Shown one piece after another: positions 26,449 through 34,358 of a stretch of DNA of 44,124 nucleotides (position 1 is its first letter; the number at the start of each line of letters is the position of its first letter). The notes below the pieces were generated by a model. That model had not been told where the DNA came from. It worked only from the letters and a program-made list of their open reading frames with translations, and did not search any database. Made by a program: the position numbers and the translations under genes. The stretch is from an uncultured Paraglaciecola sp. (GTDB lineage Bacteria; Pseudomonadota; Gammaproteobacteria; Enterobacterales; Alteromonadaceae). Where the stretch lies: assembly GCF_913020055.1 (NCBI RefSeq), contig NZ_CAJWCF010000030.1, positions 1 to 44,124 of the forward strand, written 5' to 3'.

Positions 26449-27737
26449 TGGCTTATCCAATACACAGAGTTGATACTGAAAACACTCTATCTGATGATGA
26501 TTTGATGAAAATCATTGATGACTTTATTGCACAAAAGGCTAATAAAGCAAAACGTATATTGATTCTTCCACCTGATATTACGCGATTTTATTCAAAGGCT
26601 GGGTTTATTACTGCTTACCTTTATAAACAATTAAAAGACCAAGCTGAAATCTTTTTTTTACCGGCTTTAGGTACCCATGAACCTATGTCAGATAAAGAAA
26701 TAGATGGCATGTTTGGCACTGACATTCCTAAGGAATTATTTCTGCCACATTTTTGGCGTACCGATGTGGTAAAACTTGGTGAAATACCGGCAGAAAGAAT
26801 TGCCGAGTTGTCAGATAATAAATTAAATTATTCAATGGAAGTAGCAGTCAACAAATTACTGCTAGATCCAAAGTGGGATCTGATTATTTCTGTTGGGCAA
26901 ATAGTGCCCCATGAAGTTATTGGTATGGCTAATTACACCAAAAATATATTAGTAGGAATTGGTGGTGAAGACACCATACATAAGTCGCACTTTTTAGGCG
27001 CGGTATATGGCATGGAACGTATTATGGGCCGTACCTATACTCCGGTTCGTAAAGCGCTAAACGAAGGCTTTGACAAGTATCTTCGTCACCTACCAATAGA
27101 ATTTATTCTGACGGTATTAGGCAAGAAAAATGGCAAACTCGCGCTACAAGGTGTGTTTTGTGGTAATCAAGATGATACTTATGAAGAAGCCTGTAAGTTA
27201 AGCCAACAATTAAACTTAAATCTTTTAGATAAGCCAATTAAAAAAGCCATAGTGTTTTTAGAGCCAGCTGAATTCAAAACCACTTGGCTAGGCAATAAGG
27301 CCATTTACAGAACACGTATGGCTATGGCTGATGACGGCGAATTAATCATACTCGCACCAGGTTTACATCGCTTTGGTGAAGACCTTGAAATTGACCAATT
27401 AATACGTAAATACGGCTATAAAACCACAGATGAAACCCTAGCTGCGGTTAATGAAAATGAGGAACTAGAAAAAAATTTGTCAGCGGCAGCGCATTTAATT
27501 CATGGCTCTGCGGACAATCGCTTCACCGTGACTTATTGTCCCGATGACGGAGTAAGCAAAGAAGAAATTGAATCAGTTAATTATCAATACTGTCATTATA
27601 AAGACATGCTCAAACGTTACCCAATTGAAAAAATGGAAAATGGCTGGAATACGCTTGAGGACGGAGAAGAGGTATTTTATGTCAGTAATCCTGCATTAGG
27701 TTTATGGACAACCAAAGAAAACTTTAAGAATGCATAA
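26448..27737 (+). CDS. larA: LarA-family nickel-pincer racemase/epimerase (candidate sugar-acid 2-epimerase)
   Basis: A 429-residue LarA (DUF2088) protein. The family ligands and catalytic residues can be matched: Asp43 and Arg46 in PPDITRF, His77 in LGTHEPM, His155 in VPHEV, Lys165 in YTKNI and a His at 178/181 in IHKSH. LarA enzymes racemise 2-hydroxyacids with a nickel-pincer nucleotide bound to the active-site Lys; besides lactate, members acting on malate, phenyllactate and D-gluconate are known. The overlap with gluconokinase points to gluconate/mannonate epimerisation rather than lactate. The start is GTG overlapping the gntK stop. All cofactor genes follow. Confidence 0.85.
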   Translation: MAYPIHRVDTENTLSDDDLMKIIDDFIAQKANKAKRILILPPDITRFYSKAGFITAYLYKQLKDQAEIFFLPALGTHEPMSDKEIDGMFGTDIPKELFLPHFWRTDVVKLGEIPAERIAELSDNKLNYSMEVAVNKLLLDPKWDLIISVGQIVPHEVIGMANYTKNILVGIGGEDTIHKSHFLGAVYGMERIMGRTYTPVRKALNEGFDKYLRHLPIEFILTVLGKKNGKLALQGVFCGNQDDTYEEACKLSQQLNLNLLDKPIKKAIVFLEPAEFKTTWLGNKAIYRTRMAMADDGELIILAPGLHRFGEDLEIDQLIRKYGYKTTDETLAAVNENEELEKNLSAAAHLIHGSADNRFTVTYCPDDGVSKEEIESVNYQYCHYKDMLKRYPIEKMENGWNTLEDGEEVFYVSNPALGLWTTKENFKNA

Positions 27738-27776
27738 TGACGTTGTTTCTTCGCTTAATCCCAGTGGTATAAATTT

Positions 27777-28988
27777 ATGACTTTGCAGCGTAAAAATTCA
27801 CATATTCATCTAGATATTGTTGGTGGCATTGCTGGTGATATGTTTATTTCAGCAATGTTAGATACGTTTAAACAGTTGCAATCGGAAGTCCTTAATTCAG
27901 TTACCGCAGTGTTACCTGAAGAAGCGGGCTTTGCAGAATTATCTCAAGGCATAAATTCAGGCATTAGTGGATTGCGTTTTCACTTAAAACCACAAACTAC
28001 AGAGCACCACGCACATACTCACAAGCATGAACACACCCATCAGCATACAACCTATAAGTATCTTTGTGAGTTCTTAAGAAAAAGCTCGCTTGATGTGTGT
28101 GTCATACAAGCGTCGATTGAGCTACTAACCATTATTGCCAAGGCGGAAGCCAAAATACATGGAAAAACCTTAGATGACGTACACTTTCATGAATTAGCTG
28201 ATTGGGATTCTTTGATGGATGTTGTCGCTAGTGCCACCATTTTATGTGCACTTTCGTTAAGCTCATGGAGTATTTCAAAATTACCACTGGGTGGTGGTTT
28301 GGTAAAAACTCAGCATGGACTTATTCCTGTGCCCGCACCGGCAACTGCAGAAATGTTGATTAGTTTTGAATTTTTTGATGATGGCATTCAAGGTGAACGT
28401 ATTACGCCAACAGGTGCGGCTATTTTACGTTATCTATCAGACAAAAAATTATTAACTCAGCCACAACAAGGACATTTAGAAACAACAGGTTATGGTTTAG
28501 GCACTAAAGTATTTCCGGGTATGCCTAACATCTTACGCGCCATGTTTTTTGATACTCAGAAAAATACTACAGAACATCAGAGTACAGTGGTATTAATTGA
28601 GTTTGATGTGGATGATATGACTTCTGAAGAGTTAGCATTATCACTTGATTTACTAAGAGAGTTTAATGGTGTTGTTGATGTCGTTGTTCAAACTGCTAGA
28701 GGCAAGAAAAATAGAGCCGTTGAATTAGTGCGTATTTTGGCTTCGACAGATAATTATCAAAATGTTATCGATTATTGTTTTCTACAAACGAGCACTATAG
28801 GTTTGCGTTATCGTTTCGAAACAAGGCGATCTCTTACCAGAGAACTTCACGATATTGATGGCGATGTGTATAAAAGTGTTACCCGCCCTGATGGTAGTCA
28901 AACGAAAAAAATAGAACATGATCAACTCACGTCTTTGTCCACTTTGCAGCAGCGGCGCATGAAGAAAAATCAGATCGAGTCATCTTAA
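27777..28988 (+). CDS. larC: LarC, nickel insertion protein for the pincer cofactor
   Basis: A 403-residue LarC (DUF111) protein, the CTP-dependent cyclometallase that inserts Ni into the pincer nucleotide. The N-terminus HLDIVGGIAGDMFISAML and the segments HFHELADWDSLMDVV, PLGGGLVKTQHGLIPVPAPAT and TPTGAAILRYL fit the family. A His cluster at about residues 79-93 (HHAHTHKHEHTHQH) is probably a nickel store or delivery site. The gene is one intact frame, unlike the Lactiplantibacillus plantarum gene that needs programmed frameshifting. It begins 39 nt after larA. Confidence 0.93.
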   Translation: MTLQRKNSHIHLDIVGGIAGDMFISAMLDTFKQLQSEVLNSVTAVLPEEAGFAELSQGINSGISGLRFHLKPQTTEHHAHTHKHEHTHQHTTYKYLCEFLRKSSLDVCVIQASIELLTIIAKAEAKIHGKTLDDVHFHELADWDSLMDVVASATILCALSLSSWSISKLPLGGGLVKTQHGLIPVPAPATAEMLISFEFFDDGIQGERITPTGAAILRYLSDKKLLTQPQQGHLETTGYGLGTKVFPGMPNILRAMFFDTQKNTTEHQSTVVLIEFDVDDMTSEELALSLDLLREFNGVVDVVVQTARGKKNRAVELVRILASTDNYQNVIDYCFLQTSTIGLRYRFETRRSLTRELHDIDGDVYKSVTRPDGSQTKKIEHDQLTSLSTLQQRRMKKNQIESS

Positions 28989-28992
28989 CCAT

Positions 28993-29805
28993 ATGAAAGA
29001 TAAACAGCCCCTAGTACAAGTCAAAAAACTAGTTGGATACCTTGACCAATTTGAAGATTTTTCTATTGCTGTAAGCGGTGGCATTGACAGTATGTTACTC
29101 GCTTACATTGCCAACAGATTTTCCAAGGCTAATGTAAAAACAGTACACGCCTACTCACCAGCAGTACCAGAAGCTGCGTTTGAGCGAGTCAAAGAACATG
29201 CCCAGCTTCACCAATGGGACTTGCACATTATCAATGCTCGAGAGTTTGATGATCCTAACTATATAAATAACCCGGTTAATCGATGTTATTTTTGTAAAAG
29301 TAATTTGTATGCAAGAATTTCTGAGCACAGCGAAGGTGAGGTGTTTTCAGGCACTAATTTGAATGATCTTGATGATTATAGGCCAGGATTAGAAGCTGCT
29401 AAAGAACAAAGTGTTAAACACCCTTATGTGCAAGTGGGAATAGATAAAGCCAGCATATACGTTATAGCAAAACACTTTGGGCTAAGTGAGCTGCATGTTT
29501 TACCTGCTCAACCTTGTTTAGCGAGTCGGGTTGAAACAGGTATAAGAATTAACGCTGATGATCTTGGATTTATTAATAAAGTGGAAGAAAAAACCAGAGC
29601 CTTTCTGCCCGATAGTAAAAATATTCGTTGCCGTATTACTCATCTAGGCACCTTTCTAGAAATAGATAAATTGCCTGAGACTAATCTTTTTCAACGGTTA
29701 TCAAACAACCTAAGCAATATGTGCGAACAGGAGGGGCGTATATTTTCAGGAATTAGAGCCTATCAAAAAGGTTCTGCATTTATTAATGGTGTGACCCATG
29801 GATAG
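28993..29805 (+). CDS. larE: LarE, ATP-dependent sulfur insertase, three-cysteine type
   Basis: A 270-residue PP-loop enzyme that adds sulfur to the two carboxylates of the cofactor precursor. The PP-loop is SGGIDS (28-33). Cys98 and Cys101 (NRCYFC) and Cys175 (AQPCLASR) form the three-cysteine set of LarE proteins reported to hold a [4Fe-4S] cluster and act catalytically, in contrast to single-Cys LarE that sacrifices its own sulfur. The gene starts 4 nt after larC and overlaps larB by 8 nt. Confidence 0.92.
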   Translation: MKDKQPLVQVKKLVGYLDQFEDFSIAVSGGIDSMLLAYIANRFSKANVKTVHAYSPAVPEAAFERVKEHAQLHQWDLHIINAREFDDPNYINNPVNRCYFCKSNLYARISEHSEGEVFSGTNLNDLDDYRPGLEAAKEQSVKHPYVQVGIDKASIYVIAKHFGLSELHVLPAQPCLASRVETGIRINADDLGFINKVEEKTRAFLPDSKNIRCRITHLGTFLEIDKLPETNLFQRLSNNLSNMCEQEGRIFSGIRAYQKGSAFINGVTHG

Positions 29806-30457
29806 TTTTGTTTGGGATAAAGACAGAAAATCCCGTACCGGTGTGGCAGAAGCTATTATATGTATCAGTAAAAGCCTGAATGATTTGTGTGACATTATTC
29901 AATTTAATTTGAACAATAAAACCGCAGTGTTGTTAACCCGTTTAGAACCAACACAGTGGTTGGCAATGCCCAAAGAGCTAAGCCAACATCTTGATTACGA
30001 TGAAGGTTCACATACCGCAACGCTTAATTTTGACCATCAAACTGCCAAACAAACTGGAGTGTGCATTGTAACTGCTGGTACTTCAGATTTGCGAGTCGCA
30101 AAAGAGGCGCAACGTACCTTAAGTTTTAATGGTTTTGATGCGCCCATTTATGCCGACATTGGCGTCGCAGGTTTGTGGCGATTATTAGATAAAATAGACG
30201 ACATCAGGCACCATAAAATCATCATCGCTTTAGCGGGTATGGAAGGCGCTTTATTCAGTGTGCTTGCAGGCCTTGTTAGCGCGCCTGTTATTGCGGTTCC
30301 TACATCGGTTGGTTACGGTGTTTCATCTAGTGGAAAGGTGGCACTAGATAGTGCCTTAGCATCTTGTTCACCGGGGATATTAACCGTTAATATTGATAAT
30401 GGTTTTGGTGCTGCAAATGCGGCAATTAAAATCATGACGCAATTTTCAACCGCATAA
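29798..30457 (+). CDS. larB: LarB, pyridinium-3,5-biscarboxylate synthase
   Basis: A 219-residue LarB, which carboxylates nicotinic acid adenine dinucleotide and removes AMP in the first step of the pincer cofactor pathway. The C-terminal two-thirds is PurE-like with VTAGTSDLRVAKEA (about residues 87-100), ALAGMEGALFSVLAGL and VPTSVGYG. The N-terminus KDRKSRTGVAEAIIC is the family opening. It overlaps larE by 8 nt and ends the operon; convergent transcription begins 44 nt later. Confidence 0.93.
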   Translation: MDSFVWDKDRKSRTGVAEAIICISKSLNDLCDIIQFNLNNKTAVLLTRLEPTQWLAMPKELSQHLDYDEGSHTATLNFDHQTAKQTGVCIVTAGTSDLRVAKEAQRTLSFNGFDAPIYADIGVAGLWRLLDKIDDIRHHKIIIALAGMEGALFSVLAGLVSAPVIAVPTSVGYGVSSSGKVALDSALASCSPGILTVNIDNGFGAANAAIKIMTQFSTA

Positions 30458-30501
30458 GATGAGTCGTGCTGCTGTAGTTTAGTTCTAGTTGGATAAGACC
30501 G

Positions 30502-31464
30502 TTAAAGGATTTCCTCAAGGCTATACATGTTACCTGCTATATCACGAGCACTGCTGTTGGCTATCTCACCTAGAGGAATTTTAGCCGGGCCTGTTGGCTC
30601 CATTAATAAATAGTCTAGTCCATTAATATCCAAGGTTTGTTCGTTGGTTCTAAAGGGCAGGACAATGCCTAATAAAGCATGGTTAGGCAGGAACACCATG
30701 GTCATTTTTACATCCGGCAACAACGAACGTATTAAGCTAGCCATCAATACCGTCTTGCTATCACAGTCTCCTTGGTTATTAGCCACCACAGATAACGGTG
30801 GTAAGTAGCCAGCTCCATTAGATGTTAAGCGATTTTTTAACTCATTGTACGGGATGCTCTGCACCCAACTGAGCACTAAATTGACATAAGAACGAGTTTC
30901 ACTATTGCTAGGAAGTTTGTCATACACAGCCTGTGCTATGGGTAGCAATGCTGCTTGGTTCTCTTTGATATACCGCAAGTGATCGGGTTTTACCGCTTCT
31001 TGGCCTAAATATGAACTAAAATGGCTGTAGTAATTTTCTTCAAGGTATTGGTCGAGGGCTTTGTCCTGACTTTGATTCATAGAACGCTGCCACTTATCTA
31101 AAAGCTTGTTTGACCTGCTGGTAACTTGAATATGAATTTCCTGCCCTCTACGTTGAATTTGTACTCGGGCTTCTTTTGGATTGATCTTACGGGCGGCTTT
31201 ATGTAATTCAATATAGACATATTGTTGTGCTAGTTCAGGAATGAATTTTTTATGACTTTGTTTATTAAGTTGGCGTAAGGGTAAGGCGAAGGTTATGTCT
31301 CTGCTTAACTCTTTATTATCGGTCCAAGTGTAATTGAAAAACATCTGTTTGTTTTGTTTGGACTTATTAAACACTGATTGCTGTGCAACGCTAGACAGAT
31401 GAACACTCATAAAGGCTATTAATATCAAAAGCCATCTGATTGAGTTGCGAGGGATCCTGATCAT
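30502..31464 (-). CDS. exported transglutaminase-like protein (possible cysteine protease)
   Basis: A 320-residue protein with a signal peptide (about residues 1-27, cleavage near VAQQ). The C-terminal half looks like a transglutaminase-like fold: Cys in NNQGDCDSKTVLMASLIRS, His in FLPNHALLGI and an acidic residue in YLLMEPTGP give a possible Cys-His-Glu/Asp triad. Such periplasmic domains include peptidases and peptide cyclases. The N-terminal half is basic and probably helical. Its partner is unknown; it stands alone on the minus strand, converging on larB. Confidence 0.6.
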   Translation of the reverse strand: MIRIPRNSIRWLLILIAFMSVHLSSVAQQSVFNKSKQNKQMFFNYTWTDNKELSRDITFALPLRQLNKQSHKKFIPELAQQYVYIELHKAARKINPKEARVQIQRRGQEIHIQVTSRSNKLLDKWQRSMNQSQDKALDQYLEENYYSHFSSYLGQEAVKPDHLRYIKENQAALLPIAQAVYDKLPSNSETRSYVNLVLSWVQSIPYNELKNRLTSNGAGYLPPLSVVANNQGDCDSKTVLMASLIRSLLPDVKMTMVFLPNHALLGIVLPFRTNEQTLDINGLDYLLMEPTGPAKIPLGEIANSSARDIAGNMYSLEEIL

Positions 31465-31614
31465 AAATATGATTTTGGCTCATAAAAATTTAGACCCGCT
31501 TAGGTTATCACCAACTTAACATAAACAACAATTTGCCTGAGTATGTTATCTGAGCGGGCAATAACCTAGGGTGCTGGTATGAATAGTTTTACCTCCTAAT
31601 GGTCTATTCGTTGG

Positions 31615-31809
31615 TTATTCACTGTCAGTGGTGGCAATAATATTAAACTTGTCGTGGATGCCAGCTGTTACAACAATTTCAATAGGTGAACAACACACTC
31701 GGCAGTCGATAATTTGTTGCTGATTTAAATCGTTTTCCTCATCAATTTCAATGTCGTTGGTGACCATGCAATAGGGGCAACTGAATTCTGCAATTGAGGT
31801 TAGAGTCAT
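31615..31809 (-). CDS. CPXCG motif-containing cysteine-rich protein
   Basis: A 64-residue protein with CPYC (residues 11-14) and CRVCC (about 36-40), the metal-ribbon pattern of the small CPXCG family. It likely binds one zinc ion. Function is unknown. The ATG has a strong AAGGAAG site. The 135 nt to the GST stop contain nothing recognised. Confidence 0.8.
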   Translation of the reverse strand: MTLTSIAEFSCPYCMVTNDIEIDEENDLNQQQIIDCRVCCSPIEIVVTAGIHDKFNIIATTDSE

Positions 31810-31944
31810 TTTTTCTTCCTTAAAAAAGCATTACTTAAATTAGGGTCTGTATAATTTTTATAAATACTGCGAACTGTAAAAACGATACAAACCTTAAACA
31901 TCTATTAAAAGCGTAGCTTACAAATTGCTCCTTTGTTTCAAACT

Positions 31945-32604
31945 TTAACTGAAACTAGCGATATATTTTTTGAATTCCACATTGGCGGTTTTTCTATCTT
32001 GTGCAATTTGTTTCACATCTTCTCGCTGATTTAAGGTCGCCATTAATTGTTTAGCGCCGGGCGCCATATCAAATAAATCAATATTAAATAACGTGTCAGC
32101 AACCACTGCAGCTAAATCAGCACTATATAGAAACACTATATCTGCTGCTGTCAGTTGTTCACCTGCAAGATAAGGGCTGAAATGGGCGCAACGAGCTAAC
32201 CCTTCGATGCCTTTACACAAAGCACGTTTGACTTCTTTTTTAGTCAGATCGTCGACCTTTTGTCCAAAAAACACTTCAGGATGGCAACGTCTGGCGGGTA
32301 ATTCTAAGTATAACTCTGCCATTTTGACCAATTCTCTGATCTTGGCTTTTTCAAATGCATTGCCTGGGTATAAAGGTTTGTCAGGATAAGCGTCGTCTAG
32401 ATATTCAAGAATGACGTTAGTTTCAATCAAAACGCCCTGTTCAGTCTCTAAGGCTGGAACTTTGCCCATCGGGCTTTTACCCAAATATTCAGCGGTTTGA
32501 TTGGGATACAGAACCACTGTTTTATATTCAACTTCTTTAATGGCTAAAGCCAGTTTGATCATATTGAAGTAGTTACTAACGGCAAAACCATACAGAGTTA
32601 ACAT
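31945..32604 (-). CDS. glutathione S-transferase family protein
   Basis: A 219-residue GST. The N-terminal thioredoxin-like domain has the Gly-binding segment MGKVPALETEQGVLIETNVILEYLDD; the C-terminal helical domain has FSPYLAGEQLTAADIVFLYSADL with the conserved folding Asp. The catalytic position near the N-terminus (GFAVSNYFNMIKLAL) has Ser14 as candidate. The substrate is unknown. It diverges from the DUF3010 gene across 144 nt. Confidence 0.9.
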   Translation of the reverse strand: MLTLYGFAVSNYFNMIKLALAIKEVEYKTVVLYPNQTAEYLGKSPMGKVPALETEQGVLIETNVILEYLDDAYPDKPLYPGNAFEKAKIRELVKMAELYLELPARRCHPEVFFGQKVDDLTKKEVKRALCKGIEGLARCAHFSPYLAGEQLTAADIVFLYSADLAAVVADTLFNIDLFDMAPGAKQLMATLNQREDVKQIAQDRKTANVEFKKYIASFS

Positions 32605-32712
32605 TTAGATTCCTTTGATTTATTGAGTGCTTGCGTATGTTGTTACAACTGGGCAATTCACTCAACATCGTTTTATTGATGTATTGCTATCACTGATTTT
32701 TTGGAATTAAGT

Positions 32713-32718
32713 TATAAT
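32713..32718 (+). promoter_or_regulatory. candidate -10 box for the DUF3010 gene
   Basis: A perfect TATAAT within AGTTATAATCC lies 31 nt before the ATG. No good TTGACA is seen at 17 nt spacing, so the -35 element is weak or activator-dependent. Confidence 0.45.
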
Positions 32719-32748
32719 CCCCACAATCAAATTTAAGGGTAGGGTGTT

Positions 32749-33186
32749 ATGCGTGTAATCGGTGTTGAATTAAGTGGTAATGATGCAAATGTATGTTTGT
32801 TATCTTTGGCTGAAGAAGTATTCCAAATTCCTGATTGCCGTACGCGCAAACTATCATTGCCCAAAGACGCAAAGGCCAAAGACTTACGTTATTTTCAAAA
32901 AACCTTTGGGCAATTAGTACAAGATTACAAAGTTGACCAAATTGTTATTCGTCAACGTCCGATGAAAGGCAAATTTGCTGGTGGTGCCGTAGGTTTTAAA
33001 CTAGAAGCTGCCTTAGAGTTATTGAATGATGTTGAAGTGATAGTGATGACTCCCACTGCGATAAAAGAATCATTAAAGCGTAATCCCGTGTTAGTGCCAA
33101 TGCCTGATACAGGTTTAAAAATGTTTCAAGAAGTGGCTTTTAATACCGCCTATGCGTATTTGATGAAAGACAAATACGACCTATAA
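32749..33186 (+). CDS. DUF3010 family protein
   Basis: A 145-residue cytosolic protein. The N-terminus RVIGVELSGNDANVCLLSL and the central VDQIVIRQRPMKGKFAGG suggest a small RNase H/RuvC-like fold, the shape assumed for DUF3010, but no complete acidic catalytic triad can be confirmed. AGGG precedes the ATG by 4 nt. A strong terminator follows, so it is a single-gene unit. Function unknown. Confidence 0.85.
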   Translation: MRVIGVELSGNDANVCLLSLAEEVFQIPDCRTRKLSLPKDAKAKDLRYFQKTFGQLVQDYKVDQIVIRQRPMKGKFAGGAVGFKLEAALELLNDVEVIVMTPTAIKESLKRNPVLVPMPDTGLKMFQEVAFNTAYAYLMKDKYDL

Positions 33187-33220
33187 AAGTAATAAGCTTT
33201 TAGTTAGATAAAAAGTCAAA

Positions 33221-33256
33221 AACGGCGTTATTTGTTGAAATAACGCCGTTTTTTTT
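33221..33256 (+). terminator. strong rho-independent terminator after the DUF3010 gene
   Basis: AACGGCGTTATTT pairs perfectly with AAATAACGCCGTT (33238-33250) around a 4-nt loop and is followed by a run of eight T (counting the arm end). The A-run before the stem gives it partial activity on the minus strand too. Confidence 0.93.
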
Positions 33257-33362
33257 ATGAACTGTATTGAGCTATCACTATGGCACCCAGCGCTGCCTTT
33301 TATCCCTTCTGACTGACTTTGTTAGTATCACCAATCTTTGCTTCGAATAATGCAAGGTAGAT

Positions 33363-33458
33363 AACGCCCAAATAATGGGCAAAATATTGTTGGCTAAAAT
33401 TAGTGAACGGAGTGAACAAAAAGCCAACTGTATTTTGTCCTTGTTTATTTGCTTGTTA
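33363..33458 (-). repeat. attC-like recombination site (integron cassette end)
   Basis: On the minus strand the segment begins GCTAACAAGC and ends GGGCGTTAT. The outer arms are imperfect inverted repeats (AACGCCCAAATAATGGGC against AACAAGCAAATAAACAAGG read on opposite strands). The inner arms GTTGGCT (33389-33395) and AGCCAAC (33422-33428) are perfect. The roughly 96-nt, imperfectly palindromic fold with AAC...GTT ends is the layout of Vibrio/Pseudoalteromonas-type attC sites. It lies immediately behind the stop of the TonB-C lipoprotein gene. Confidence 0.7.
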
Positions 33459-33880
33459 GCTATTAATCACACACAAAAGTTAACAATGATTGTGTTACTA
33501 CAGGTTGTCTATTTGTATTAATGGAGCTTGGACTAAATGCTCTGCTTTGCAGGCTTTTTGCTACAAGAGAACTAAATGATGTACCAACATTAGATTCGAG
33601 TATTTCTACATCAAATACATCCCCATTAGAATCAATTAGGTATTCAGCTTTAATTATTACAGTACTACCAGAAAGAGCTTTCCTTTGCGAGAGACTCATA
33701 TATTTCAATGGTTGAATGTTATTAGTAGAAAGCCAATAGGTATCTAATTTTTTAGGCGAGATTATTGGTTCAGAAGTTAAATAGGGTGATGTATTTGTTG
33801 AAGAACAAGACATCATTAAAAGTGTAATTATAATGATTGAAATAATTTTATGCATGCTTAATCCTTTAATTGATAGCTAA
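33365..33880 (-). mobile_element. putative solitary integron gene cassette
   Basis: The unit consists of a GCG-TTAGC junction (GTT at 33879-33881), 24 nt to the ATG, one short gene and a terminal attC-like site ending in GCG-TTATC (GTT at 33363-33365). A cassette bounded by G/TT cuts would be 516 bp. The tight spacing of promoterless gene and attC is typical of cassettes. No integrase gene and no second clear attC is in the window, so it would be an isolated insertion or the remnant of a cassette array. Confidence 0.6.
33463..33855 (-). CDS. lipoprotein with TonB C-terminal-like domain, cassette-borne
   Basis: A 130-residue protein. A hydrophobic leader ends in LLMMSCSS (Cys17), a likely lipoprotein site. 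Residues about 55-128 resemble the TonB C-terminal fold (STVIIKAEYLIDSNGDVFDVEILES; SLQSRAFSPS). It lacks a membrane anchor plus proline-rich linker, so it is not a working TonB. Such short TonB-C proteins are frequent in integron cassettes and accessory regions. The ribosome site AAAGGA lies 6 nt before the ATG. Function unknown. Confidence 0.75.
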   Translation of the reverse strand: MHKIISIIIITLLMMSCSSTNTSPYLTSEPIISPKKLDTYWLSTNNIQPLKYMSLSQRKALSGSTVIIKAEYLIDSNGDVFDVEILESNVGTSFSSLVAKSLQSRAFSPSSINTNRQPVVTQSLLTFVCD

Positions 33881-34358
33881 CGCTTATTATCGAGCATGTC
33901 GTATATGTAACTGCTCGATTTGTATTTTATTATCATTTTTTTCAGTGCTTACCCTTTGATTTAATAGTGTGTTTTCTACTTTTATTTCCGAAAAATAACA
34001 GAAAGTTCAAAAAACAAAAGGAGCCTGACTTTAACGCAACTTTTATGCTTCCTATTAAAAACTATGTGAAAAATATTTTCCATCGTTAAATTAATAACTT
34101 AGCTGTTTTCTAAAAAACAAAGCGAGCCCTGCAGAATTTACACAATAGGAAGCAACGTTGGCATTGTGTGTCATTGTTTTTATGCATCGGTATGTGCTTG
34201 AAAAGACTTCGACCCTTTCATTATTGCGCGAATCTACCCTAGCGCGTTTATCTTATGAGCTGAAATATCTTGCGTTGTACTTGGCAAGATATCCCACTCA
34301 ATAAGAGATAATACAAACAGCCAAATATAATTTATTGGCTGGCTGCTCAGCTATCAAC
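33881..34358. other. 478-nt gene-free, hairpin-rich region
   Basis: No frame here looks coding. It contains TCGAGCA/TGCTCGA-type pairing next to the cassette junction, a long-range inverted repeat TGCTTCCTATT (34046-34056) with AATAGGAAGCA (34144-34154), a 9-bp hairpin ATATCTTGC/GCAAGATAT (34265-34292) and the terminator described separately. Composition is strongly AT-rich. It may be decayed cassette or mobile DNA. Confidence 0.45.
34318..34341 (-). terminator. probable terminator of the choice-of-anchor I gene
   Basis: CAGCCAA (34318-34324) and TTGGCTG (34335-34341) form a 7-bp stem with a 10-nt AT-rich loop. On the minus strand the stem is followed by TTTGTATT, 18 nt past the stop codon of the lipoprotein gene. 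Confidence 0.6.

Noticed and set aside
27777..28988. Programmed frameshift in larC as in L. plantarum
   Set aside because: The gene is one uninterrupted frame covering both halves of the family.
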